DNA from: Enterobacteriaceae bacterium
GTDB taxonomy: Bacteria > Pseudomonadota > Gammaproteobacteria > Enterobacterales > Enterobacteriaceae
Reading direction: 5' to 3'
NCBI GenBank assembly: GCA_902363335.1
Contig: CABIZV010000003.1
Span: forward strand, 62,001 to 126,000
DNA: 64,000 nt
Part shown: positions 33,407 through 42,101 of the stretch, piece after piece
How the letters are laid out: every line of letters starts with the position of its first letter
How positions within the stretch are numbered: position 1 is the first letter of the stretch
Made by a program: the position numbers and the translations under genes
Notes under the pieces: generated by a model
What the model was told of the DNA's origin: nothing
Seen by the model: only the letters and a program-made list of their open reading frames with translations
Databases searched by the model: none

Positions 33407-34594
33407 ATGAGTGAACAAATCGAAGAAAAACCTCGCACTGAGGCTGTTGCCCGGCCCAACTGGTCTGCGGTTTTTGCTGTGGCATTTTGCGTCGCCTGCC
33501 TGATTACCGTGGAGTTTTTACCTGTAAGCCTGCTGACGCCCATGGCGCAGGATTTGGGCATTTCAGAAGGGCTCGCAGGGCAGTCGGTCACCGTGACGGC
33601 ATTTGTCGCCATGTTCGCCAGCCTGTTTATTACCCAGGCGATTGGCGCGACAAACCGCCGCTACGTAGTGATCCTGTTCTCCATTTTGCTGACGCTCTCT
33701 TGTCTGCTGGTCTCATTTTCCAATTCGTTTACGCTGCTGCTGATTGGCCGCGCCTGTCTGGGCCTGGCGCTTGGCGGATTCTGGGCGATGTCGGCATCGT
33801 TGACCATGCGCCTGGTGCCGGCGCGCACTGTGCCAAAAGCGCTGTCGGTGATTTTTGGCGCAGTCTCCATTGCGCTGGTGATTGCCGCACCGCTGGGCAG
33901 TTTTCTGGGCGGTATCATTGGCTGGCGAAACGTCTTTAACGGTGCGGCGGTGATGGGCGTGCTGTGCACATTGTGGGTACTAAAAGCGCTGCCATCTCTG
34001 CCGGGTGAACCGGCACATCAAAAGCAAAATATGTTCAGCCTGCTGCAACGTCCGGGCGTTATGGCTGGGATGATTGCCATCTTTATGTCTTTCGCCGGGC
34101 AGTTCGCTTTCTTCACCTATATTCGCCCGGTATATATGAATCTGGCGGGCTTTGATGTCGACGGTCTGACGCTGGTGCTGCTGAGCTTTGGTATTGCCAG
34201 CTTTGTCGGCACCTCGTTGTCATCGGTCATCCTCAAGCGCTCGGTTAAACTGGCGCTAGCAGGTGCGCCGCTTGTGCTGGCGCTGAGTGCGCTGGTGCTC
34301 GTGCTGTGGGGCAGTGACAAGATTGTGGCGGCCGGTATTGCGATAATCTGGGGGCTGGCATTTGCGCTGGTGCCGGTAGGATGGTCAACGTGGATCACCC
34401 GCTCGCTTGCCGATCAGGCGGAAAAAGCCGGGTCCATTCAGGTTGCGGTCATTCAACTCGCGAATACCTGCGGCGCGGCGATTGGGGGCCTGGCGCTGGA
34501 CCGGCTGGGGCTCACATCGCCGCTGATCATCTCTGGTGCGCTGATGTTACTGACGGCGCTACTGGTGACGCTTAAAGTCAGAATCAAATCATAA
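33407..34594 (+). CDS. nepI: Purine ribonucleoside efflux pump NepI
   Basis: A 395-residue, 12-helix MFS protein matching E. coli NepI (396 aa), which exports inosine, guanosine and 6-mercaptopurine by H+ antiport (known). The N-terminus is a charged cytosolic tail; motif B-like LLLIGRACLGLALGGFWAMSASL marks helix 4. It starts with ATG 33407. The upstream spacer has a GCAA-AACGTA-TTGC dyad (33302-33315), noted separately as a weak purine-repressor-like match. Confidence 0.94.
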   Translation: MSEQIEEKPRTEAVARPNWSAVFAVAFCVACLITVEFLPVSLLTPMAQDLGISEGLAGQSVTVTAFVAMFASLFITQAIGATNRRYVVILFSILLTLSCLLVSFSNSFTLLLIGRACLGLALGGFWAMSASLTMRLVPARTVPKALSVIFGAVSIALVIAAPLGSFLGGIIGWRNVFNGAAVMGVLCTLWVLKALPSLPGEPAHQKQNMFSLLQRPGVMAGMIAIFMSFAGQFAFFTYIRPVYMNLAGFDVDGLTLVLLSFGIASFVGTSLSSVILKRSVKLALAGAPLVLALSALVLVLWGSDKIVAAGIAIIWGLAFALVPVGWSTWITRSLADQAEKAGSIQVAVIQLANTCGAAIGGLALDRLGLTSPLIISGALMLLTALLVTLKVRIKS

Positions 34595-34601
34595 CCGGAA
34601 A

Positions 34602-34690
34602 AACCCCGGCGGCGCTGCGCTTGGCCGGGCTACAGAGATTGCACTATTTGTAGCCCGGGCGAGGCGTTACGACGACCCCGGGGCAGCATG
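34602..34690. repeat. REP-like block between nepI and yicS
   Basis: GGCGGCGCTGCGCTTGGCCGGGCTAC followed by GTAGCCCGGGCGAGGCG...CCCCGGGG, the GTAGCCCGG type of palindrome, at a convergent junction. Confidence 0.75.
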
Positions 34691-34692
34691 GG

Positions 34693-34983
34693 TTATTTTG
34701 CCGGGCACTGAATGCTCTTAATTGCCTTCTGATAACCCGCTTTATCGTTTTTATCCAGAGCTCGCGTGGCGCTCTGCACCGCCGTTTTATTCTCCGCTGA
34801 CTCCAGCACCTTATTAGCAAAGAGCGTATCGCTAAGACCGCTATTCTCCGGGCAATTCAGCTTCACATCTTTCACTACCTGCTGTTTTTGCTGCTCAAAC
34901 TTCAGCCCTTCCAGCGGCGCGGCCATTACCATAGCGGGTAGCATCAGGAAGGTCGCGAAGGCCGCAATACGGATCTTTTTCAT
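34693..34983 (-). CDS. yicS: Small exported protein YicS
   Basis: A 96-residue periplasmic protein corresponding to E. coli YicS (97 aa). A signal peptide (MKKIRIAAFATFLMLPAMVMA) is cleaved before APLEG. The mature part is a helical domain with two cysteines (NCPENSG and SIQCPAK) that can form a disulfide. Function is unknown. It sits next to nepI as in K-12. Confidence 0.88.
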   Translation of the reverse strand: MKKIRIAAFATFLMLPAMVMAAPLEGLKFEQQKQQVVKDVKLNCPENSGLSDTLFANKVLESAENKTAVQSATRALDKNDKAGYQKAIKSIQCPAK

Positions 34984-35135
34984 TAGGGATATCCTTATAG
35001 TTAACGCGTTGAGTTAACTATAAGCCGCAATCGTCTCCACGTCATTTTGCGTAACGGTTTCCAGGAAAATGAAAGTGTTGCAAAGGTTCGACGAAATCTT
35101 TCACCACGCTGTTAGTTAGCGGATGCGCTAATGAT

Positions 35136-35420
35136 AGCCAAATAAAAGCGCTGTTTAATTATTTACTGCGGTCTGGTGATGCGGTTCGTTTTCACGATTT
35201 TTTGCAGGCGGCGGTACAACGTTTACCTGAACACAAGGAGAGGATGATGACCATTGCGGATAGGTTGCGGGAGGAAGGGCATATGGAGGGAGTGCAAGCG
35301 GGCAGACGCGAAGAAGCGCTACGCATTGCCCGCACGATGTTTGAAAACGGGATCGACAGCGCTATGGTGCGGTTGATAACGGGGCTTTCAGAGGATGAAC
35401 TGGCCTCACTGACCGCCTGA
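35136..35420 (+). pseudogene. C-terminal remnant of an Rpn (YhgA-like) recombination-promoting nuclease
   Basis: The frame from about 35136 reads SQIKALFNYLLRSGDAVRFHDFLQ and continues to AVQRLPEHKERMMTIADRLREEG...REEALRIARTMFENGID, the C-terminal pattern of Rpn/YhgA transposase_31 proteins (about 290-320 aa). The PD-(D/E)XK nuclease part is missing, and no ribosome site fits, so this is a decayed fragment. A TTG start at 35202 is formally open. It lies where K-12 has nlpA. Confidence 0.75.
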
Positions 35421-35462
35421 CGCGCAGCCCGAAAACGGAATGTTATCGGGCAATACCGGGCG

Positions 35463-36365
35463 CTAGGCCGTTTGTATGCGACGCCTCGAGTCCAGCGAAA
35501 TCAGTATCACTGAAGAGAGGATCAGCAACGTGCCCAGCCAGTCCGGGAGGGTGAAGCTGATGCCCAAAAGCAGCAGTGATAAAAAGGCGCTGCTCAGCGG
35601 CTCCGCGCAGCTCAGAATGCTGGCTTTTGGCCCGCCAATCATCTGCGCGCCTTTCAGATACAGGCTGAAGGTGAGGGAAGTCCCAATCACCACCAGGTAG
35701 AAAAAGGCCAGCAGCAGATTGCCGGTGATGACCACCTGCGCGCCATCTCCGGCGTAGAACGGCAGCAGCATCGCGCCGCCTAAAAGCATACTCCAGCCGA
35801 CGATAGGCAGTGTGCCATAGCGAGCAATCAGCGTGGACGGGTAGGTGGTATAAAACGCGGCGGCAAACGCCGAGGCAATACCCCAGAACAGCGCGGCACC
35901 GGAGATAGACAGCGAGGTCGGGTCACCATGCGTGACCAGCAAGAAGGTGCCAATCAGCGAGGTTGCGATGGCGGCGCAGACGAAAACACCTGGCCTTGCC
36001 TTACGCACGATGGCAAACCAGGCCACGATAATCGTCGGCGACAGAAACTGGAGAATTGTCGCGGTAGCCGCGTTCGATTTTTCGATAGCCATCAGGAAGG
36101 TAAGCTGTACCGTCATAGCGCCGACGAGAGAGAAAAGCAGCAGGCTGGCAATGTCTTTGCGGTTTTTCAGGATGCGGAAAATGCCGTCGCCGTGCAGAAA
36201 GGAAAAGGTGAGCAGGATAAAGCCGCCGGAGAGCAGGCGGATCATGGTAAGAAACGGCGACTGCATCTGGCTGTTTTCCATAATGTACTGCGCGCAAACG
36301 CCGGAGCTTCCCCACAATATGGCGGCAATCAGTACGTTCAGCATCCCTTTTCTGGTGGTGCCCAT
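35463..36365 (-). CDS. yicL: EamA/DMT-family transporter YicL
   Basis: A 300-residue inner-membrane protein with ten hydrophobic helices in two EamA repeats (about residues 8-140 and 150-290). It matches E. coli YicL closely, including KSNAATATILQFLSPTIIVAWFA and GGPKASILSCAEPLSSAFLSLLLLG. Substrate is unknown; family members export amino acids and metabolites. It is the last K-12-syntenic gene in the window: setC and selC do not follow, and accessory genes begin instead. Confidence 0.93.
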   Translation of the reverse strand: MGTTRKGMLNVLIAAILWGSSGVCAQYIMENSQMQSPFLTMIRLLSGGFILLTFSFLHGDGIFRILKNRKDIASLLLFSLVGAMTVQLTFLMAIEKSNAATATILQFLSPTIIVAWFAIVRKARPGVFVCAAIATSLIGTFLLVTHGDPTSLSISGAALFWGIASAFAAAFYTTYPSTLIARYGTLPIVGWSMLLGGAMLLPFYAGDGAQVVITGNLLLAFFYLVVIGTSLTFSLYLKGAQMIGGPKASILSCAEPLSSAFLSLLLLGISFTLPDWLGTLLILSSVILISLDSRRRIQTA

Positions 36366-36454
36366 TTTTCCTCTACCCTGTCATATTTTTCTCTGACGGG
36401 CATCATAGCATGGTGAGAGGCTTGCCCCCAGCAGCGTGCCGGGGGCGAAATGGG

Positions 36455-37906
36455 TTAGCTGAGATCGACGTTTTTACTGCCGAAAAGCCAGGTCAATAAG
36501 AATCCGAAGAAGTAAGCTACGGCCAGCCCCGCGGCGTATACCGCCATCCCGGCGTAGATACCGCTGGCGGACGTCATCAGTGGAATGGCGACCAGACCAG
36601 ACGGGCCAAAGACCGTATTCAGACCTACCGGCAGGCCCATCCAGGCCACCAGGCCGATAAAGAAACCGCCGCAGGCGCCGCCCAGACAGGCGGTAACGAA
36701 CGGTTTCATGCGCGGCAATGTGACGCCATAAATCAGCGGTTCCCCCACGCCCAGCAGGCCGGGGATGATGGCTCCTTTAATCTGCGTACGCAGCAGTGAA
36801 CCCTGTTTTGCGCGGTAGTAAAGTGCCAGCGCCGCGCCCACCTGACCGGCTCCGGCCATCGCCAGAATGGTAAATAGCGAGTTAAAGCCCTGCGCTTCCA
36901 TCAGCGCGAAGTACACCGGTACAAAGCCCTGATGCACGCCGAACATCACCGCAAGCAGGAACAGCCCGGCCAGAACCGCTGAGCCAAACGGATTGCCGTT
37001 AAGATGCAGGAACAGCCATGACATACCGGTAAACAGGTAGCCGCCAAGCGGCATAATCACCACGAAGGTGACCGCACCCATAATCAGCAGCGTGACTGCC
37101 GAGGTGAGGATCATATCGAGATTGGCGGGCATAATCCGCCGCACCTGTTTCTCAACCCAGGCGCCGAGAATGGCGGCAATCAACACGCCGATAATATTGC
37201 CGCGCGGATCGATACTGTGGCCAAAGAAATCGGAGATTCCTGAATAGAAGCCAACCGCCGCTTTCGGGTCGTATCCCAGAATAAACAGCGCCGCAATAAT
37301 CGCGCCATTGACCCCGGAGCCGCCAAAGGCTTTCTGGGTGTTGTAGCCAATCAGAATGCTCAGGAAGGTAAACATGCCCTTACTGAACACTTTCATATAG
37401 TTAATGACATCAACCAGCGTAGCATTGGGATGGGCATTTTCCAGCACGAACAGCTGCTCCGCCAGCGTCGCAAAGCCCAGCAGCAGACCTACGGCGATAA
37501 AACCGGGAATCAGCGGCGTAAAGACGGTGGCAAACTTAGCCAGAAACTTCTGTAGCCCGCCGGTCTGTTTGCCTTTTAGCTCCTGCTTTTTTGCATTGGC
37601 AATCTCCGCCAGCGACGCATCCGGTGCCTTGTGTTCTTGCTCCATCGGCGCTTCTTCGAGCAGCAGATTCATGATCTCTGAAGCCGTTTGCGCTTTGCCG
37701 GGGCCGAGGATTATCTGAAACTGTTCGTTGCTGACTACCACGCCCATTACGCCTTCAACCTGGCGGATGGCGCTGACGTCGGCATGATCCTCATTGCGCA
37801 GCGTCAGGCGCAGGCGCGTCATACAGTTGCCTGCCTGCACCACGTTTGGCGCACCGCCAACCAGGGCGAGGAGGCGCGCTATCATCTCTTTATTTATTTT
37901 TGCCAT
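36455..37906 (-). CDS. murP: PTS N-acetylmuramic acid permease EIIBC (MurP)
   Basis: A 483-residue transporter that imports MurNAc and phosphorylates it to MurNAc-6-P. The IIB domain comes first (residues 1-85, phospho-cysteine C28 in VQAGNCMTRLRL). A linker near KQTGGLQKFLAKF leads to the IIC membrane domain, with the GVGEPLIYGVTLPRMKPF motif near residue 395. It resembles E. coli MurP throughout and lacks IIA, so Crr should donate the phosphate. It follows murQ by 22 nt. In K-12 murQP is at another map position. Confidence 0.93.
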   Translation of the reverse strand: MAKINKEMIARLLALVGGAPNVVQAGNCMTRLRLTLRNEDHADVSAIRQVEGVMGVVVSNEQFQIILGPGKAQTASEIMNLLLEEAPMEQEHKAPDASLAEIANAKKQELKGKQTGGLQKFLAKFATVFTPLIPGFIAVGLLLGFATLAEQLFVLENAHPNATLVDVINYMKVFSKGMFTFLSILIGYNTQKAFGGSGVNGAIIAALFILGYDPKAAVGFYSGISDFFGHSIDPRGNIIGVLIAAILGAWVEKQVRRIMPANLDMILTSAVTLLIMGAVTFVVIMPLGGYLFTGMSWLFLHLNGNPFGSAVLAGLFLLAVMFGVHQGFVPVYFALMEAQGFNSLFTILAMAGAGQVGAALALYYRAKQGSLLRTQIKGAIIPGLLGVGEPLIYGVTLPRMKPFVTACLGGACGGFFIGLVAWMGLPVGLNTVFGPSGLVAIPLMTSASGIYAGMAVYAAGLAVAYFFGFLLTWLFGSKNVDLS

Positions 37907-37928
37907 TCCACTCAACCTGTTCGCCGGA

Positions 37929-38828
37929 TTAGTTTTGTAATGCCTTACGGATAAAGCCGTTATTGTTCGCCAGCAGCGTTTTCGCCTCTTTGGCGTCCAG
38001 ATTTGCCAACACCATTACGATGGCGGTTTTGCAGTGGCTACCGCAGGCGTTCAGCGCGGTTTGCGCCGTCTCGCGGTCGCATTCGGTGGCTTCCATGACG
38101 ATAGAAATCTGGCGCTCAATTAGCTTGGCGTTGGTGGCTTCCACATCGACCATCAAATTGCTGTAGACCTTGCCGCTGCGGATCATGGCGCCTGTGGTAA
38201 TCATGTTCAGCACCAGCTTCTGCGCCGTGCCCGCCTTAAGACGGGTTGAGCCAGTCACCACTTCCGGGCCAACAACCGGGGTGATGGCGATATCGGCGCG
38301 CGCCGCCATTTCTCCGTGTGGGTTACAGCTGACAATGGCAACCAGCGCGTTTTGCTGGTGGGCATATTCCATGGCGCCAAGAACATACGGCGTACGACCG
38401 CTGGCGGCGATACCGACTAATACATCCTTCGCGTTAAAATTCAGCGCCTGCAAATCTGCCGCGCCCTGTGCTGCGTTATCTTCGACGTTTTCGACCGCTT
38501 TCAGAATCGCGGTATGGCCACCGGCAATCAGGCCAACAACTTGCTCTGGACGGGTGCCGAAGGTTGGTGGACATTCGCTGGCATCGAGGATACCTAAACG
38601 GCCTGAGGTGCCTGCCCCGATATAAATCAGACGCCCGCCCTGACTAAACGCGTCGGCGACACGGTCTACCAGCTGCGCAATTTGTGGAATGTAGGGCGTA
38701 ATCGCGTGGGCAACCAACTGATCTTCTTTGTTAATCACCGTCAGCATCTCTTCGGTGGCGAGGGTGTCAATATTGGCGCTATTCGCGTTGCGGCGTTCGG
38801 TCAGCAGTTCGCTCAGGTCGATACTCAT
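37929..38828 (-). CDS. murQ: N-acetylmuramic acid 6-phosphate etherase MurQ
   Basis: A 299-residue SIS-domain lyase that removes the lactyl ether from MurNAc-6-P to give GlcNAc-6-P and D-lactate, in cell wall recycling. The SIS sugar-phosphate site is GAGTSGRLGILDASECPPTFG, with likely catalytic Glu residues at E85 and E116. The UBA-like C-terminal part is near DAKEAKTLLANNNGFIRKAL. ATG 38828 gives the family start MSIDLSELLTERRN. It is the first gene of murQP; no RpiR-type murR is adjacent. Confidence 0.95.
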   Translation of the reverse strand: MSIDLSELLTERRNANSANIDTLATEEMLTVINKEDQLVAHAITPYIPQIAQLVDRVADAFSQGGRLIYIGAGTSGRLGILDASECPPTFGTRPEQVVGLIAGGHTAILKAVENVEDNAAQGAADLQALNFNAKDVLVGIAASGRTPYVLGAMEYAHQQNALVAIVSCNPHGEMAARADIAITPVVGPEVVTGSTRLKAGTAQKLVLNMITTGAMIRSGKVYSNLMVDVEATNAKLIERQISIVMEATECDRETAQTALNACGSHCKTAIVMVLANLDAKEAKTLLANNNGFIRKALQN

Positions 38829-38856
38829 AAAAACCTCATCATTCACAGTGGCGGGC

Positions 38857-38878
38857 AGTATAAGGAATTATTTATTCC
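38857..38878 (-). promoter_or_regulatory. murQP promoter with embedded operator-like dyad
   Basis: On the minus strand a -10 box TATACT (38862-38857) gives a start near 38850. Just upstream, between -35 and -10, GGAAT-tattt-ATTCC (38864-38878) is a perfect dyad, a classic repressor position. A related imperfect copy, GGAATattttattACTCC, lies at 38961-38978. MurR is a reasonable candidate protein. Confidence 0.6.
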
Positions 38879-38883
38879 AATCA

Positions 38884-38899
38884 TGTGAAGGTTATCACG
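38884..38899 (-). promoter_or_regulatory. CRP site of murQP at -41.5
   Basis: TGTGA-AGGTTA-TCACG matches the CRP consensus at nine of ten positions. Its centre (38891.5) is 41.5 nt before the predicted start at 38850, the class II activation distance. CRP dependence of murQP is known in E. coli. Confidence 0.75.
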
Positions 38900-39093
38900 G
38901 TTAGCGCTGACTGATAGGCTGTTTTTCAGCAATGACGGTAGTTTTCTTTGATTTTGTTGTGGAATATTTTATTACTCCATGCGCGTAATGAGATTTCGAA
39001 GTGAAAAAAGAGCCGTTATCGGGTTTACGTTATGTGGCGATAAATGTCATAAAAAGCCTGTTGGTTCTCGGGGATGACAACAGGAGTAAAGCG

Positions 39094-39510
39094 ATGTCCT
39101 ATGTCTTAAAAGAAAAAATAATGCAGGAAGATAAAGACGAATTGTTTAAGGGGTTGCGGGCCTATAACAATAAATTCGTTGATACCGCCGAGTGGGGGGA
39201 TATTTGCGTGTACCTGCAAGACGATGAGGGCGTGATGCGCGGCGGGCTAATCGGTCAGCGGAAAGGGGAGTGGCTCAGTATCGACTATTTATGGGTCTGC
39301 GAATCCGAACGCGGTAACGGCGTGGGCAGCGAGCTTATCAAACGGGCGGAGGGGCTTGCCCGCGAGAAAGGTTGCGGCCATGCGCTGGTGGACACCATCA
39401 GCTTTCAGGCCCTGCCGTTTTATCAAAAGCAGAGCTATCAGTTGGTGAACACGCTGGAAGATTTTCCGTTAGTGGGGATGGCGCGGCATTACCTTACCAA
39501 AGAGCTTTAA
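39094..39510 (+). CDS. GNAT-family N-acetyltransferase
   Basis: A 138-residue acetyltransferase. The acetyl-CoA P-loop motif A is ESERGNGVGSELIKRAE (Q/R-x-x-G-x-G/A type), preceded by the beta-4 segment LSIDYLWVCES, and motif B appears as VDTISFQALPFYQKQSYQLVNTLEDFP. ATG 39094 has CAGGAG 8 nt ahead; the frame stays open for 31 codons upstream from a GTG without a ribosome site. Substrate is unknown. It stands alone between murQP and the MFS/TetR pair. Confidence 0.85.
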   Translation: MSYVLKEKIMQEDKDELFKGLRAYNNKFVDTAEWGDICVYLQDDEGVMRGGLIGQRKGEWLSIDYLWVCESERGNGVGSELIKRAEGLAREKGCGHALVDTISFQALPFYQKQSYQLVNTLEDFPLVGMARHYLTKEL

Positions 39511-39514
39511 GGGC

Positions 39515-39589
39515 TGCCGGATGGCGGCTTTGCCTTATCCGGCATACGGAATCGAGTAGGCCGGATAAACGCAGCGCCATCCGGCACCC
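39515..39589. repeat. BIME between the GNAT and MFS genes
   Basis: Inverted REPs CTGCCGGATGGCGGC / TTATCCGGCATAC and GTAGGCCGGATAAACGCAGCGCCATCCGGCA at a convergent junction. Confidence 0.88.
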
Positions 39590-39590
39590 T

Positions 39591-41114
39591 CTACTCATGC
39601 CGCGTTTTCAGCGGCGCTTCCCTGAGCAGCCACGACAACACAAACGCCACCACCATAATGCAGGCCGCCATAATAAACGCCGCGTGGATCGCCGCGCCAA
39701 AGGCATCGAGATAGTCGGTGCGGATCATCTCTGGCAATTGGTGAATGGCGACCGGATTCATCCCTTTCGGGATCCCGACCCCCTCCGGCAGCAGGCTGGT
39801 GAGGCGCGATTGCAGCACCGAGGTGAAGACTGCGCCAAACAGCGCCACGCCGATCGAACCGCCAATTGAGCGGAACAGCGTTACCCCGGATGTGGCGACC
39901 CCATAGAGATCGGCGCTCACCGTGTTTTGCACCGCCAGCACCAGCACCAGCACCTGCATAACCATCCCCAGCCCCATGCCCAACACGCCGGTAAACAGGT
40001 ATAGCTGCCAGGTAGGCGAAGCGAGGGTTATGCGCGTTAGCAACACCATGCCGATAAAGCCCATCAAAGTGCCGATAATCGGGTAGAGGCGGTATTTGCC
40101 GGTTCGGCTTATCGCCCTGCCGCTAATAATCGAGGTCAGCAACAGCCCGCCCATTAGCGGGATAAGCTGTAACCCGGCCTCGGTTGGCGTGGCGTTTTTT
40201 ACCACCTGCAAATAAAGCGGCAGGAAGGTGACCGAACCAAAAAGCGACATCCCGATGATAAAACCAATCAGGCTGCACAGCAGGAAGCTGCGGTTGCGGA
40301 ACAGCGACAGCGGAATAATCGGCTCCCACGCCCGCTTTTCTTCATAGATAAACCCGGCAATGCCGATAAGGCCAAACGCCAGAATGCACCATAGCTGCGG
40401 GTCGCTCCACTCGCGCACCGTACCGCCTTCGGTGGTGAACAAGATGATGCACACCAGCGCCATCGTCAGATACAGCGCGCCCAGCCAATCTATCTCATGC
40501 TGGCTGCGTTTGTTGCTGGAGTGGAATACCGCGCCAATGACAAACAGCGCGAACAGTCCGAGCGGCAGGTTGATGTAGAAAATCCAGCGCCAGGAGGCGT
40601 GCTGCACGATAAAGCCGCCAATCAACGGGCCAATGACCGTCGCCAGGCCAAAGACGCCGCCAAATAATCCCTGATAACGTCCACGTTCGGCGGGAGGGAT
40701 CACATCGGCGACCGCCGCCATGCTTATCACCATCAGCCCGCCGCCGCCCAGCCCTTGCAGGGCGCGCATTAGCACCAGTTGGGTCATGTTCTGCGCCAGC
40801 CCGCACAGCGCGGAGCCGACGAGGAACAGCACGATAGCGATTTGCAGTACCCGTTTACGGCTAAACAAATCACCAAATTTACCGTACAGCGGCACCACGA
40901 TTGTGGAGGTGAGGATATAGGCCGTCACCACCCACGAGAGCTTGTCGAGTCCGCCCAGCTCACCGACAATGGTCGGCAGCGCGGTCGAGACGATAGTCTG
41001 ATCGAGCGCGGAGAGCAGCATCACTAACAGCAGCGCGCTGAACAGCAGACGGATCGAGGTGACTCCCGTCTGCTGCGGTGGCTGCGCGTTCGTCGAAATA
41101 TCGGACGCCATCAT
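39591..41114 (-). CDS. DHA2-family (14-helix) multidrug MFS transporter
   Basis: A 507-residue drug:H+ antiporter of the EmrB/QacA class. Features are LDQTIVSTALPTIVGELGG in helix 1 (motif D1), GKFGDLFSRKRVL (motif A), LVLMRALQGLGGGGLMVISMAAV (motif B), and GPLIGGFIVQHASWRWIFYINLPLG (motif C into the next helix). Fourteen hydrophobic stretches can be counted. It is divergent from a TetR-type regulator 76 nt away that probably represses it. No membrane-fusion partner is adjacent. Start is the first of two consecutive ATGs. Confidence 0.88.
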   Translation of the reverse strand: MMASDISTNAQPPQQTGVTSIRLLFSALLLVMLLSALDQTIVSTALPTIVGELGGLDKLSWVVTAYILTSTIVVPLYGKFGDLFSRKRVLQIAIVLFLVGSALCGLAQNMTQLVLMRALQGLGGGGLMVISMAAVADVIPPAERGRYQGLFGGVFGLATVIGPLIGGFIVQHASWRWIFYINLPLGLFALFVIGAVFHSSNKRSQHEIDWLGALYLTMALVCIILFTTEGGTVREWSDPQLWCILAFGLIGIAGFIYEEKRAWEPIIPLSLFRNRSFLLCSLIGFIIGMSLFGSVTFLPLYLQVVKNATPTEAGLQLIPLMGGLLLTSIISGRAISRTGKYRLYPIIGTLMGFIGMVLLTRITLASPTWQLYLFTGVLGMGLGMVMQVLVLVLAVQNTVSADLYGVATSGVTLFRSIGGSIGVALFGAVFTSVLQSRLTSLLPEGVGIPKGMNPVAIHQLPEMIRTDYLDAFGAAIHAAFIMAACIMVVAFVLSWLLREAPLKTRHE

Positions 41115-41127
41115 GTTCTCTCTTGAA

Positions 41128-41158
41128 ATTAATTAAATGTATAATTAATATTTATTGA
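41128..41158. promoter_or_regulatory. Candidate TetR operator between the MFS and tetR genes
   Basis: ATTAAT-taaatgtata-ATTAAT (about 41130-41151) is an AT-rich dyad covering probable -10 elements of both divergent genes in the 76-nt spacer. Confidence 0.45.
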
Positions 41159-41190
41159 AGATCACTCATAGGTCAAGAGGCAGTAAGACG

Positions 41191-41847
41191 ATGTCAGCAC
41201 AAAAAGACCCTCTTAAGCCGCGTAAACCTGGGCGTCCACGCGGCAGTAAGCCCAAGGCCGATAACCGTGAACAGCTTATCGATATTGCGCTGCGGTTGTT
41301 TTCCCAGCAGGGGATCGCCCGAACGTCGCTGAATGCCATTGCCCGTGAAGCAGGCGTCACACCGGCGATGCTGCACTACTATTTTAATTCACGAGAGCAA
41401 TTGCTTGATGTGATGATTGAGGAGCGCTTTTTACCTTTGCGCGCTGAAATTACCCGCGTGTTTGGCGAATATCCCGATTCCCCGGTGACGGCATTGAGCG
41501 AGATGGTGAGAACGCTGGCGCGCATTGCGGCGCAGCATGCGTGGTTTGCGCCGCTGTGGATGCAGGAGGTCATCGGCGAAATGCCGATACTGCGCCAACA
41601 TCTGCACGCCCGTTTTGGTGAGGAAAAATACCACGCTACGCTTGAGATGGTGAAACGCTGGCAGAAAGAGGGCAAGGTGAATCCGAACCTGTCGGCGGAG
41701 CTGCTGTTTACCACGCTGTTGAGCCTGGTGCTGGTGCCATTCTCAAGGATGCGCAACGACGAACGGCTAATGATGCTGACGCCGGAGGTGATTGTCAGCA
41801 ATGCATTAGCCGTGTTGTTGCAAGGGATTGGCCCCGGTCAGCTGTAG
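41191..41847 (+). CDS. TetR/AcrR-family repressor
   Basis: A 218-residue regulator. A basic N-terminal arm (KPRKPGRPRGSKPKA) leads into the TetR helix-turn-helix (residues about 25-75, TSLNAIAREAGVTPAMLHYYFNSREQLLDVMI) and a helical ligand domain. ATG 41191 is used; an ATG-led extension of 12 codons to 41155 lies in the promoter region. It is divergent from the 14-helix MFS pump, which it likely controls. Its end runs directly into the REP array before the GH1 gene. Confidence 0.88.
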   Translation: MSAQKDPLKPRKPGRPRGSKPKADNREQLIDIALRLFSQQGIARTSLNAIAREAGVTPAMLHYYFNSREQLLDVMIEERFLPLRAEITRVFGEYPDSPVTALSEMVRTLARIAAQHAWFAPLWMQEVIGEMPILRQHLHARFGEEKYHATLEMVKRWQKEGKVNPNLSAELLFTTLLSLVLVPFSRMRNDERLMMLTPEVIVSNALAVLLQGIGPGQL

Positions 41848-42101
41848 GCCGGATAAGGCGTTACGCCGCCATCCGGCAACGTGCCTGGTATTGCCTGATG
41901 GCGCTACGCTTATCAGGCCTACGGAAGCCCTGTAGCCCGGTTACGCTGCACAACTAAACTGATAACTTCGCGCCAGTCAGTTGTAGGCCGGATAAGGCGT
42001 TACGCCGCCATCCGGCAACGTGCTCGGTATTGCCTGATGGCGCTCCGCTTATCAGGCCTACGTGAGCCCTGTAGCCCGGGCGAGGCGGTTACGCTGAGGG
42101 G
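41844..42101. repeat. Duplicated BIME plus GH1 gene tail
   Basis: Two tandem copies, starting at 41844 and 41983, each read REP (GTAGGCCGGATAAGGCGTTACGCC...CCGGCAACGTGC), then TTGCCTGATGGCGCTNCGC / TTATCAGGCCTAC, then GTAGCCCGG. The first copy (period 139 nt at the left edge) is followed by CACAACTAAACTGATAACTTCGCGCCAG (two parts, 41950-41976), which repeats the 3' end of the GH1 coding sequence (real copy 42107-42134). The first copy lacks about 19 nt present in the second. Confidence 0.85.

Noticed and set aside
36366..36454. selC tRNA or another tRNA as island attachment site
   Set aside because: No tRNA-like cloverleaf or T-loop GTTCGA consensus was seen at the yicL-murP junction.
39001..39093. 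GTG-started N-terminal extension of the GNAT protein
   Set aside because: The ribosome site CAGGAG lies directly before the ATG at 39094, and the extension does not resemble GNAT sequence.
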